Shown here: positions 1 to 7,548 of the stretch, in pieces
Numbering within the stretch: position 1 is the first letter of the stretch
Layout: each line of letters begins with the position of its first letter
Assembly (NCBI RefSeq): GCF_018130245.1
Contig: NZ_JAFCKP010000011.1
Location: forward strand, 124,001-188,000
Direction of reading: 5' to 3'
DNA length: 64,000 nucleotides
Origin: Bradyrhizobium sp. SZCCT0231
GTDB taxonomy: Bacteria; Pseudomonadota; Alphaproteobacteria; Rhizobiales; Xanthobacteraceae
Made by a program: the position numbers and the translations under genes
The notes under the pieces: model-generated
The model's input: the letters and a program-made list of their open reading frames with translations, nothing else
Database searches by the model: none
Told to the model about the DNA's origin: nothing

Positions 1-140
1 TGGCTGCGATCGAATGGGTGCGCATGGGGAAGGCTCCGTGTGAGAGATCGCGCCGGCCTGTCTGACCGTCTGCGTCGGCGGCGAATCTAGATGGGAGTGC
101 AGGCCGAATTCAATCGGCGCTGGTTTATACAAAAAAATGA

Positions 141-161
141 TATAATCGTCTCGGCGAGACG
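141..161 (+). promoter_or_regulatory. -10-like element and short dyad before the LysR gene
   Basis: A perfect TATAAT lies at 141-146. It is followed directly by the dyad CGTCTCG-g-CGAGACG (147-161), 14 bp before the LysR start codon. I found no convincing -35 at the usual distance. The dyad could be an autoregulatory site or a 5' UTR hairpin. The rest of 1-175 holds no gene I can support. Confidence 0.35.
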
Positions 162-175
162 AAAGGATTTGCGGG

Positions 176-1090
176 ATGGAGTTGCATCAGCTCCGATGCT
201 TCGTGGCGGCGGCCGAGCAGCTGCATTTCGGCCGCGCGGCGCAGCATCTCCAGATGCTGCCCTCTGCGCTCGGCCGGCAGATCCGGCTGCTGGAGGAAGA
301 CCTGGGCACGCGGCTGTTTGCGCGGACCACGCGCGCGGTGTCGCTCACCGAGGACGGCGCGACGCTGCTGCGCGATGCCCGCGCCATCCTCGCCAAGGTC
401 GAGGCGGTCGAGAGTAACCTTCGCAACCGCTCGCGCGCGGGGGCTGCACGGCGGCTGCGTGTCGGTGCCATCGACAGCGCGGCAGCGGGGCTGCTGCCGC
501 CGCTCCTGCGCGATTTCCGCGCCAGGCACCCTGAGATTGCGGTGCAGCTCCTCGAGGACAAGACCGTCCGGCTGCTGCCGAAGATCTTGACCGGCGCGCT
601 CGATCTCGCCTTCGTCCGCCCGCCCGGTCGCGCCGACAAGAGGCTCGAATTTCGCGACCTGCTCCAGGAGACCGCCATCGTGGCGTTCCCGCGGCGGCAC
701 GCGCTGGCCGGGCGCAAATCGGTCACGCTGGCCGAGATCGCCGACGAGGCGATGCTGGTGCCGGACCGCCGCTCGCGGCCGCATAGCCATGACCTCACGG
801 TCAAGCTGTTCGAGCAGGCCGGCCTGACACCGCGTATCGTGCAGGTCGCCGACGAGAAGCAGACCATCATCAATCTGGTGGCAACCAAGCTCGGGGTCGC
901 GATCGTGCCGCGCTGGACCGCGCGGATGGCAGTCTCGGGCGTGCGCTTCGTGCCGCTCCGACCGAAGCAGACCGGCCCCGGCCGCCTGCCGCTCGCCGCC
1001 GTCTGGCTGCGCGGCTCGCGCGATCCGGCCCGCGACGCCATGCTGGCCGTGCTGGAGGCCCGGCTGCGCAGCTATGCGCGGGAGGCGTGA
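176..1090 (+). CDS. LysR-family transcriptional regulator
   Basis: This 304-residue protein has the standard LysR length and layout. A winged HTH occupies about residues 1-60 (starting MELHQLRCFVAAAEQLHFGR) and a periplasmic-binding-protein-like effector domain about 90-295. The ATG at 176 is chosen because the HTH starts at once after it and AAAGGA lies upstream. The stop overlaps the start region of the aspartate-dehydrogenase-like gene, so the two are probably cotranscribed. The usual divergent target gene would lie outside the window. The effector is unknown. Confidence 0.9.
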   Translation: MELHQLRCFVAAAEQLHFGRAAQHLQMLPSALGRQIRLLEEDLGTRLFARTTRAVSLTEDGATLLRDARAILAKVEAVESNLRNRSRAGAARRLRVGAIDSAAAGLLPPLLRDFRARHPEIAVQLLEDKTVRLLPKILTGALDLAFVRPPGRADKRLEFRDLLQETAIVAFPRRHALAGRKSVTLAEIADEAMLVPDRRSRPHSHDLTVKLFEQAGLTPRIVQVADEKQTIINLVATKLGVAIVPRWTARMAVSGVRFVPLRPKQTGPGRLPLAAVWLRGSRDPARDAMLAVLEARLRSYAREA

Positions 1091-1125
1091 GCGGCTATGA
1101 CATCGGCCAGGACAGAGGGATGGCG

Positions 1126-1950
1126 ATGACGGATCAGAAGGCTTCGAACGCATTGCGGGTAGCCATTGCAGGGCTGGGCTCGATCGGCACCAAGATCGCG
1201 ACTGCGCTCGACCAGGGCATCGAAGGTCTGGCGCTGTCCGCCGTCGCGGTGCGCGATCCTGCCAAGCATCAGGCCTTTCTCGCCGGCCTGCGCCGCCCGC
1301 CGCAAATCCTGCCGATCGACCAGCTTGGCGAGGCCGCCGACATCGTGGTCGAATGCGCGCCGAGCAGCCAGCTGCGCGCGATCGTCGAGCCTGCGGTGAG
1401 GCGCGGCAAGTCCGCGGTCGTGGTCAGCGTCGGCGGGCTGCTCGACAATTTCGATCTCGTCGATCTCGCCCGCGCCAATGGCGGCCGCATCCTCGTGCCG
1501 ACCGGCGCGCTGATCGGCCTCGATGCCGTCAACGCCGCCGCGGTCGGCACTATTCATTCCGTGAAGATGGTCACGCGCAAGCCGATCGACGGGCTGAAGG
1601 GCGCGCCGTTCATCGTCCAGAACAACATCGACATCGACAATCTGCGCGAGCCGCTGAAACTGTTCGAGGGCAGCGCGCGCGAAGCGGCGAAAGGCTTTCC
1701 GGCCAACGTCAATGTCGCTGTTGCGCTGTCGCTGGCGGGCATCGGACCCGATCGCACCCAGATTCAGGTTTGGGCCGACCCCACCGTGACGCGTAATGTT
1801 CATCGCATCGAGGTCGAGGCGGATTCGGCGCGGTTCTCGATGGGCATCGAGAACATCCCGTCCGAAAATCCCAAGACGGGCCTGATCACCGCACTGTCGG
1901 TGATCGCGCTGCTCCGCAAGCAGCGCGCCACGCTCTGCATGGGGACGTGA
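1126..1950 (+). CDS. Aspartate dehydrogenase-like NAD(P)-dependent oxidoreductase
   Basis: The protein is 274 residues, close to the roughly 265 of the L-aspartate dehydrogenase (NadX) family. An N-terminal Rossmann motif GLGSIGTKIA (about 16-25) precedes the family-typical PTGALIGLDAV segment and a C-terminal catalytic half with LSLAGIGPDRTQIQVWADP and a following RNVHRIE. Known NadX enzymes interconvert L-aspartate and oxaloacetate/iminoaspartate, but several relatives act on other substrates. ATG 1126 is preferred because AGAGGG lies 6 bp before it; ATG 1120 and GTG 1087 are alternatives. It follows the LysR gene by about 35 bp. I see no nadA or nadC nearby to fix a role in NAD synthesis. 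Confidence 0.75.
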   Translation: MTDQKASNALRVAIAGLGSIGTKIATALDQGIEGLALSAVAVRDPAKHQAFLAGLRRPPQILPIDQLGEAADIVVECAPSSQLRAIVEPAVRRGKSAVVVSVGGLLDNFDLVDLARANGGRILVPTGALIGLDAVNAAAVGTIHSVKMVTRKPIDGLKGAPFIVQNNIDIDNLREPLKLFEGSAREAAKGFPANVNVAVALSLAGIGPDRTQIQVWADPTVTRNVHRIEVEADSARFSMGIENIPSENPKTGLITALSVIALLRKQRATLCMGT

Positions 1951-1988
1951 TGGGGTGAGATTGCATTAGCCCAGAGGGCGGTGCGCTC

Positions 1989-2010
1989 CCTCTCCCGCAA
2001 GCGGGAGAGG
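1989..2010. terminator. Perfect 10-bp inverted repeat between convergent genes
   Basis: CCTCTCCCGC and GCGGGAGAGG are separated by AA. The hairpin sits between the ends of two convergent genes (1950 and 2037) and could stop transcription from both sides, although no T-run follows. Its core is nearly the same as the repeat inside the uvrD gene at 9275-9300, so it belongs to a dispersed family. Confidence 0.55.
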
Positions 2011-2036
2011 TTACGCGAACCCGATGGCGTCGCGCT

Positions 2037-3341
2037 TTACGCCCCCGTCACGCGCCAGATCACGTTGCCGACGTCGTCGGCCATCAGCAGCGACTTCTTG
2101 TCGGGGCCGATCACGACGCCGACCGGACGGCCGTAGGATTCCTTCTCGTCCGGCGACAGGAAGCCCGACAGGATGTCGCGGCCGGGGCCGGAGGGCTTGC
2201 CGTTCTCGAACGGGATGAACACCAGCTTGTAGCCGGACAGCTTGCTGCGATTCCACGAGCCGTGCTGGCCGATCACCATGCCGTCTCCGAAGCCGGGCAG
2301 GGTCCCTGCGGGCATCCAGCACAGGCCGAGCGAGGCGGTGTGGCCGCCGAGCGCGTAGTCCGGTTGAATCGCCTTGGCGACCATCGCCGGATCCTGCGGC
2401 ACGCGATCGTCCACCGTCTTGCCCCAGTAGCAATAGGGCCAGCCATAGAAGCCGCCATCGCGCACCGAGGTGAGATAGTCCGGTGGCGTCTCGTCGCCGA
2501 GGCCGTCGCGCTCGTTGACGACGGTCCAGAGCACGTTTGTGTTCGGCTCCCAGGCGAGGCCGACCGGGTTGCGCAGGCCGGCACCGAAGATGCGATGCGT
2601 GCCGGCGACGAGATCGAGCTCGTAGACCGCGGCGCGGCCTTGCTCGACCTCCATGCCCATCTCGGCGATGTTGCTGAGTGAGCCGACGCCGGCATAGAGC
2701 TTCTTGCCATCGGGGCTGGCGAGCAGGCTGCGCGTCCAGTGTCCGCCCGGCTTGAACGTCGTGAGCCGCTTGCCCGGGGCGGTGATGCGGTCGGCACCCG
2801 CGGCGTAAGGAAACGCCATCACGCCGTCGGTGTTGCCGACATAGAAGGTGTCGCCGACCAGCGCCATGCCGAACGGCTGGCTGAGGTTCTCCATGAAGGC
2901 GCCACGCACTTCGGCGGCGCCGTCGCCGTCCTTGTCGCGCAGCAGGGTGATGCGGTTGGCGGAGACGCCGAGCGCCGCGGCGCGCCGCATCGTCGCCTGC
3001 ATCGCGTAGTGGAACACGGTGCGCGGGGGGCCTGCGATCTGCGTCGCTTCCGCGATCAGCACGTCGCCATTGGGCAGCACCTCGATCCAGCGCGGATGGT
3101 CGAGGCCGGTCGCGAACGCATTGACCTTGAGCCCGGGCGCGACCATCGGCTTCTGGCCCTCGCTCCAGCCGCGCGCGCTCGGCATCTTCAGCGTCGGAAT
3201 CGCGCCTTGCGGCTTTGCCTCGGGAATGGCCGGCTTCTCTCCCCACGCGGGCGCGGGCTCGGTGCCCGAGAGCTTGCGCCATTGCAGCGCGATGCCGCCG
3301 ATGAATGCGACGAACTGCGCGAACATGCTGGAAAAGGTCAT
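2037..3341 (-). CDS. PQQ-dependent sugar (L-sorbosone) dehydrogenase family protein
   Basis: A 434-residue beta-propeller protein of the soluble glucose/L-sorbosone dehydrogenase family. Typical repeats are visible: HPRWIEVLPNGDVLIAEA early, NPVGLAWEPNTNVLWTVVNE in the middle and GSWNRSKLSGYKLVFIPF late. The N-terminal MTFSSMFAQFVAFIGGIAL is hydrophobic and looks like a signal or anchor, consistent with periplasmic action. The ATG at 3341 is taken because the hydrophobic segment begins there; the open frame continues upstream without a good ribosome site. The substrate cannot be told from sequence. No PQQ synthesis gene is in the window. Confidence 0.8.
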   Translation of the reverse strand: MTFSSMFAQFVAFIGGIALQWRKLSGTEPAPAWGEKPAIPEAKPQGAIPTLKMPSARGWSEGQKPMVAPGLKVNAFATGLDHPRWIEVLPNGDVLIAEATQIAGPPRTVFHYAMQATMRRAAALGVSANRITLLRDKDGDGAAEVRGAFMENLSQPFGMALVGDTFYVGNTDGVMAFPYAAGADRITAPGKRLTTFKPGGHWTRSLLASPDGKKLYAGVGSLSNIAEMGMEVEQGRAAVYELDLVAGTHRIFGAGLRNPVGLAWEPNTNVLWTVVNERDGLGDETPPDYLTSVRDGGFYGWPYCYWGKTVDDRVPQDPAMVAKAIQPDYALGGHTASLGLCWMPAGTLPGFGDGMVIGQHGSWNRSKLSGYKLVFIPFENGKPSGPGRDILSGFLSPDEKESYGRPVGVVIGPDKKSLLMADDVGNVIWRVTGA

Positions 3342-3515
3342 GAGAAGCCCCTGTTTGCGCGCGCATCCAACTGGCTGACGGAGCACACGTCAACCTGTGC
3401 GGCACGCCGCCGGGGCCTATTCCCGTGGAATGGCAGCCGATCGAATTTGCATGGGACGAACGCCGATGAGCTTAGCTCGGTGATCAGCGACCGATCTGCC
3501 GCTCCAGCCGTACGC

Positions 3516-3651
3516 TCGTGCCCCGGACGCAGCGCAGCGCGTCTTCGCGGTGCGCTGCAGGGCCGGGGCCCATCTCACCGGCACGCATAAGTCGCTATGG
3601 GTCCCGGCTCTGCGCAGCAGCGTTGCACGCTGCAGCGCGTCCGGGACACGA
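3516..3651. repeat. Long imperfect palindromic intergenic repeat
   Basis: The outer arms 3516-3530 and 3637-3651 match at 14 of 15 bases as an inverted repeat (TCGTGCCCCGGACGC type). Inner GC-rich arms around GCCGGGGCCC and GGGTCCCGGC also pair. It fills most of the 332-bp gap 3342-3673 between two minus-strand genes. I find no coding sequence in the gap. Confidence 0.7.
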
Positions 3652-3673
3652 GGGTGAGGCGAGATGCTACGCC

Positions 3674-4300
3674 TCACCGCGGCGACGTGAACGGAATGAT
3701 CATCGGCACGCGGCGGCAATAGGCGCCGTAGGCGTCCTCGCCGAGCTCTTTCGACAGGAACACCTCTTCCATCCGGCCCTTCTGCCACATGCCGAGCGAG
3801 ATCAGGATGGCGCCGAGGATCGCCGTCACCGTGCCGACCGCGATGCCGGTCGCGAGCATGCCCGCGATCAGGCCGGTGTAGATCGGATGGCGCACGATCC
3901 CGTAGGGGCCGGTATCGATGACGCGATGGTCTTCCTTGTGGGTGATGGTGTTGGACCAGAACTTGCCGAGATGCAGCCGGCCCCACCAGGTGAAGGAGAT
4001 GCCGGCCAGCACGATCAGCGCGGTGATGTAGACACCGAGGTTGCTGAACACCCAGAGCGGCTTCTCGTTCAGGATCTCCGCGGTCCACGGCGTGAACAGG
4101 ATGCCGCCGACCAGGATCGGGATGCGATAGCGGCCGGACTCCAGCGTCATCACCTGCTTTTGCGTGCGCCCCTGCCAGAACGAGGCGCCGACCCAGCTGG
4201 CGAGCCAGGCGAGCCAGATCAGGGCGAGCAGCTGCGTCGGCCAGGTCGTGGTCCAGCCACCCCAGGCGACAGAGAGAATCTTGCTGAAATCGAAGGACAT
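3674..4300 (-). CDS. Isoprenylcysteine carboxyl methyltransferase-like membrane protein
   Basis: A 208-residue integral membrane protein with about five hydrophobic segments. Its C-terminal half carries the ICMT/PEMT-like signature: DTGPYGIVRHPIYTGLIAGM, then a membrane hairpin and EEVFLSKELGEDAYGAYCRRV. In this superfamily the RHP and the Glu-rich segment bind S-adenosylmethionine. Bacterial members methylate lipids or small molecules and the substrate is not predictable. It is the last gene of a three-gene minus-strand run (DUF962, SDR, this gene) with gaps below 30 bp, pointing to a shared membrane-lipid role, which is inference. Confidence 0.75.
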   Translation of the reverse strand: MSFDFSKILSVAWGGWTTTWPTQLLALIWLAWLASWVGASFWQGRTQKQVMTLESGRYRIPILVGGILFTPWTAEILNEKPLWVFSNLGVYITALIVLAGISFTWWGRLHLGKFWSNTITHKEDHRVIDTGPYGIVRHPIYTGLIAGMLATGIAVGTVTAILGAILISLGMWQKGRMEEVFLSKELGEDAYGAYCRRVPMIIPFTSPR

Positions 4301-4327
4301 GAAGGTTCTTTGCGTTAGGCGGCGGCT

Positions 4328-5359
4328 TTAGCCCGCGCGCGAGGAGAGCGCGTGATGCTCGATGGCGCCGGAGGGCTGCTGGCCGTTGCGGGCGAGCAGA
4401 TGGGTGATGGTTTCGCGCAACACCGGCTCGATCGGACGCGGCGCATAGCCGAGCTCGGTGCGCGCCTTGGCGATCGAGAGGTCGCTCGCGGCGAGCGCGA
4501 TGCGCACGCCCTCGGCGGTGCCGTTGGGCGGCCGGCGCGTGACGTGATCGGCGATGAATTCGAGCATGATGGCGGAGAGCTCGGCGATCTTGCCGGGCAC
4601 GACGACCGGAAATTGCCGGCGGCCGCTCATCGCCGACATCATGCGCAGGATGCGCCCGAGCGGGACGCAGTCGCCGCCGAGGATGTAGCGCTGGCCGAGG
4701 CGGCCGCGTTCCATGGTCAGCACGAGGCCCATGGCGACGTCGCGGACGTCGACGAGATTGACCAGGAAGTCGAGATGCGGCTGCACTTTCTTCTGGAGGA
4801 AGTACCAGAGCATCGCGGTCGGCGGCGTCAGATTGTGGTCGGCAGCGCCGATCGGCATGGTCGGCGTGCCGATCACGAGAGGGAAGCCCGCGGCCGCCGC
4901 CTTGGCGGCATGATGCTCGGCGAGCGATTTCGATCGGGTATAGGCGCCGGGCATCGCGTCGGCCGGCTGCAGCGCCTCTTCGGCGGGAACGCCCTTGAGG
5001 TCGCAATAGGGGAACAGGATCGATTCGGTCGAGCAGTGCAGGAAGCGCGATACGCCGCGCTTCATTGCCGCCGCGAGCACGATTTCGGTGCCGCGGCAAT
5101 TGACGTCGTGGAAGTCCTGCTTGTTGGCGACCCACATGCCGGGCAGGCCCGCGAGGTGATAGACCTGATCGACGCCGGCGATCGCTGCATCGACCGCGGC
5201 GCCGTCCAGCACCGAGCCGTGGACGTGCTCGACGTCCGCGTTCGCCGCGGTCGGCGCACGGACATCGAGAACACGGACCCGCTGCCCACGGGCGCGGAGC
5301 GCTTCTACGAGGTGATGTCCGATGAAGCCACTGCCACCGGTAACCAGGACGAGAGCCAT
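4328..5359 (-). CDS. NAD(P)-dependent epimerase/dehydratase (extended SDR, 3-beta-HSD-like)
   Basis: A 343-residue extended short-chain dehydrogenase. The cofactor motif TGGSGFIG is at residues 7-14 and the catalytic YTRSK has Tyr140 and Lys144. The CSTESI segment supplies the usual Ser region. The overall pattern resembles the 3-beta-hydroxysteroid dehydrogenase/epimerase branch. The ATG at 5359 puts the Rossmann strand immediately at the N-terminus, so upstream in-frame codons are rejected. It is the middle gene of the DUF962-SDR-ICMT run, with 28 and 27 bp gaps. The substrate is unknown. Confidence 0.8.
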   Translation of the reverse strand: MALVLVTGGSGFIGHHLVEALRARGQRVRVLDVRAPTAANADVEHVHGSVLDGAAVDAAIAGVDQVYHLAGLPGMWVANKQDFHDVNCRGTEIVLAAAMKRGVSRFLHCSTESILFPYCDLKGVPAEEALQPADAMPGAYTRSKSLAEHHAAKAAAAGFPLVIGTPTMPIGAADHNLTPPTAMLWYFLQKKVQPHLDFLVNLVDVRDVAMGLVLTMERGRLGQRYILGGDCVPLGRILRMMSAMSGRRQFPVVVPGKIAELSAIMLEFIADHVTRRPPNGTAEGVRIALAASDLSIAKARTELGYAPRPIEPVLRETITHLLARNGQQPSGAIEHHALSSRAG

Positions 5360-5387
5360 GCAGAAGGTTGCTGTTTCGCTTTTGGAG

Positions 5388-5906
5388 TTATCGGGTCGAA
5401 AGGGAATTGGCCGGAAGAGGCGCCAGAATCGCGGCAAGGTCGCGACGGAAGCCCAGTGCAATGAATAATTTTGCCATCACGAACATCGGTCCCAGCAAAA
5501 GATGCGAGGGGAACGTGAACAACGAGGCCTCGCGGCCCTCGAAAACCTTGTGGCCGATGGTCTGTGCGGCGAGGCCGAGCACGACCAGCGCGGCGAAAAT
5601 CGCCCACATCGTCATGGTGCTGACCTGCGCCGCAATGGTCGACGCGATCGAGAACAGCACGATGGAGACGGCCAGAATGCCGGCCCCGAGCGCCACATCG
5701 AGCAGCAGCCAGTAGATCAGAACCGGCAAGGCAAGGATCACCGCCAGGCTGAACTCGAACCCGAACAGCGGGACCTTCACCAGCGTCAGCGGCAGCACCG
5801 CGCCCGTGAACAGCAGAAGGATGCCCACCACATGCATCGCCGTGTTCCGGGGATCGCGATGGTACTCGACATAAACGGCAAGTTGGCGTTGAAAAAAGCC
5901 ACCCAT
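5388..5906 (-). CDS. DUF962 / Mpo1-like membrane protein
   Basis: A 172-residue protein with four to five membrane segments and the family's metal-binding pattern. YVEYHRDPRNTAMHVVG gives His16, Asn21 and His25, and a second QTIGHKVFEGREASL motif lies near the C-terminus. Yeast Mpo1 is an iron-dependent dioxygenase of 2-hydroxy fatty acids; bacterial members are largely uncharacterised. ATG 5906 is chosen because the conserved N-terminal helix starts there. It is the first gene of the apparent operon with the SDR and ICMT-like genes. Confidence 0.75.
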   Translation of the reverse strand: MGGFFQRQLAVYVEYHRDPRNTAMHVVGILLLFTGAVLPLTLVKVPLFGFEFSLAVILALPVLIYWLLLDVALGAGILAVSIVLFSIASTIAAQVSTMTMWAIFAALVVLGLAAQTIGHKVFEGREASLFTFPSHLLLGPMFVMAKLFIALGFRRDLAAILAPLPANSLSTR

Positions 5907-6079
5907 CTTGGTCTCGTGCAGCACAGGGTCGGGGAAGGACGAAAAAAGCCTATAGCACCGGATAGAGCGGTGCACAAACCGGCACTATTGTCGCGCAAGG
6001 CCATACCGTCGCGCTGTGGGACAGATCACAAAACGGTCAGGACTTCAAAGGGTTCCGTCGCACGCCGAGGAGCGTCTGC

Positions 6080-6748
6080 TTACCGCTTCTTGGCGGGCTT
6101 TTTCGCCGCGGGCGCAGGTGCCGCAGCCTGACGCGGCGCCTCCTCCGGCAGCTTGGCATAGGTCAGGATCTGCAGCTGGCCGTTGACGGCGGAGGTCGGC
6201 TTGGCCCGGTCGAGCAGCTGCTCCTCGCCGAGGCCGATCGGATGCAGCCGCTTGGTCGAGATCTTGAAGGTGTTCACCAGCACGTCGCGGATCGCATCTG
6301 CCCGGCGCTGGCTCAGGATCGCGTTGGCCTCGCGCGTCTTCGAATTGGATTCGATGTGGCCGACGATCAGGAAGGTGTAGGGCAGCAGCGAGGAATGCAC
6401 CAGCGCGTCGGCGATACGGCCGACGGTCTGATAGGAGGCCGGCTGGATGATCGGCGTGTCGGCATCGAACTGGATCTGCGCGTTGAAGGCCGGCAGCTTG
6501 GCAAGCTCAGGCGCGATCAGCGGCCGGTTCACGGGGCCCGGATCGTTCTTGATCCTGGTCTTGGCGCGCTCCATCACCTGCTGCTTCAGCGCGGGCAGAT
6601 CGATCTCGGCGGCTTCTTCGAAATGGTTCAGCTTGCCGACGATGTCGTCGCGGGTCGGCGCTGCCGTCTGTGCGCGTGCGGCGCCCGCGAGCAGGGCGAG
6701 ACCGAGCGCGATGCCTAGTCCTGCGGTGAAGAGCCCCTTCGCGCGCAT
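6080..6748 (-). CDS. OmpA-family outer membrane/periplasmic protein
   Basis: The 222-residue protein begins with a clear signal peptide (MRAKGLFTAGLGIALGLALL, then an AGAARAQ cleavage region). About residues 110-200 form an OmpA-like peptidoglycan-binding domain: LIVGHIESNSKTREANAILS, then QRRADAIRDVL and a RLHPIGLGEEQ segment. The tail is rich in Ala, Pro and Lys (AAAPAPAAKKPAKKR). Its ATG overlaps the stop of the upstream Cys-rich gene as TGATG, so translation is probably coupled. It likely tethers the envelope to peptidoglycan. Confidence 0.8.
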   Translation of the reverse strand: MRAKGLFTAGLGIALGLALLAGAARAQTAAPTRDDIVGKLNHFEEAAEIDLPALKQQVMERAKTRIKNDPGPVNRPLIAPELAKLPAFNAQIQFDADTPIIQPASYQTVGRIADALVHSSLLPYTFLIVGHIESNSKTREANAILSQRRADAIRDVLVNTFKISTKRLHPIGLGEEQLLDRAKPTSAVNGQLQILTYAKLPEEAPRQAAAPAPAAKKPAKKR

Positions 6749-7164
6749 CAGCGATACCCCGCGTCGTCGACGGCCTTGAGGCAGTTGTTGCTGATGCCCT
6801 TGGGTGTCGAGACCAGGCAGGGGACCGACTTGCTGGTCTCCTTGGTCGAGCCGCCGCAGACCTTGACGATCTCGCGCTGGCAGGCGTTCGCCACGGTTAC
6901 GCGCGCGGCGACGCGCTTCTGGATGGCGTCGAAGACGCCGAAATAGTCGCTCGCGCATTGCGGCGACAGCACATCGCGGTTGCGCGACAGGCACTCCTTC
7001 AGGCGGGTCGAGTCCGGGTTGACGCCGCGGCAATTGGCGACGATTTCCGCGCCGCAGCTCGCCGCCAGTTTTCCGATCGAATCGCCAAAGCTCATGGTCT
7101 CCGCCGCCGCGAGCGACGGCATCCCCAATGCAAGCACGATCAATGTGATGGAGCCCCGGACCAT
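6748..7164 (-). CDS. Secreted cysteine-rich repeat protein
   Basis: A 138-residue secreted protein. The signal peptide is MVRGSITLIVLALGMPSLAA. The mature part has regularly spaced cysteines in CGAEI..NCRGV, CLSRN..SPQCASDY, ACQREIVKVCGG and PCLVS..NNCLKA, as in the bacterial cysteine-rich repeat (GLG1-like) family. Function is unknown. ATG 7164 gives a normal signal peptide; a start at 7200 would add 12 residues in front. It is cotranscribed with the OmpA-like gene through a one-base overlap. Confidence 0.7.
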   Translation of the reverse strand: MVRGSITLIVLALGMPSLAAAETMSFGDSIGKLAASCGAEIVANCRGVNPDSTRLKECLSRNRDVLSPQCASDYFGVFDAIQKRVAARVTVANACQREIVKVCGGSTKETSKSVPCLVSTPKGISNNCLKAVDDAGYR

Positions 7165-7252
7165 GGGATTATCTGATACGGGGAAGTTCGCGGTGGTCAA
7201 GGGGCGTTCGGGGGAGAACTGTCGAGAGTCCGGCGAGTGCGGCGAACAGTCC

Positions 7253-7540
7253 TCACTCGGTCTCAGTGAGGGGCGGCCAGTCGATCAGGGCGACGGTATG
7301 GTTCCTGAGGTCGTCGGCCACATCAGGGTCGGCCTTGAGCTGGTCCAATGTCCGTGGCGGGGGAAGCTGGCGACCGTCCGCGATCAGGTCCTGCGCGTAG
7401 AGCGCAAGTGCCTCGGACGCGTTCTCCAGGGCTTCGTCGAAATCGTCGCCACCGGAGATGCAACCCGGCAGGTCGGGAAACCACAAGCCGACGGCCTCGT
7501 CCGGGCCGGCGTCCTCGATGACGGCAACGTACTGAGCCAT
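7253..7540 (-). CDS. HicB-family antitoxin-like protein without HicA partner
   Basis: A 95-residue protein with the HicB degraded RNase H fold: MAQYVAVIEDAGPDEAVGLW, then FPDLPGCISGGDDFDEALENA. The C-terminal HTH or RHH tail that many HicB antitoxins carry is not evident. The ATG at 7540 lies just after the uvrD stop (7549-7551), so it is probably translated from the uvrD transcript. No HicA-like toxin frame is adjacent on either side, so it is an orphan that may regulate something else. Confidence 0.75.
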   Translation of the reverse strand: MAQYVAVIEDAGPDEAVGLWFPDLPGCISGGDDFDEALENASEALALYAQDLIADGRQLPPPRTLDQLKADPDVADDLRNHTVALIDWPPLTETE

Positions 7541-7548
7541 ATCGCGCC

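Noticed and set aside
7253-7540. HicAB toxin-antitoxin module
   Set aside because: Only HicB is present; neither flank encodes a HicA-like double-stranded RNA-binding toxin.
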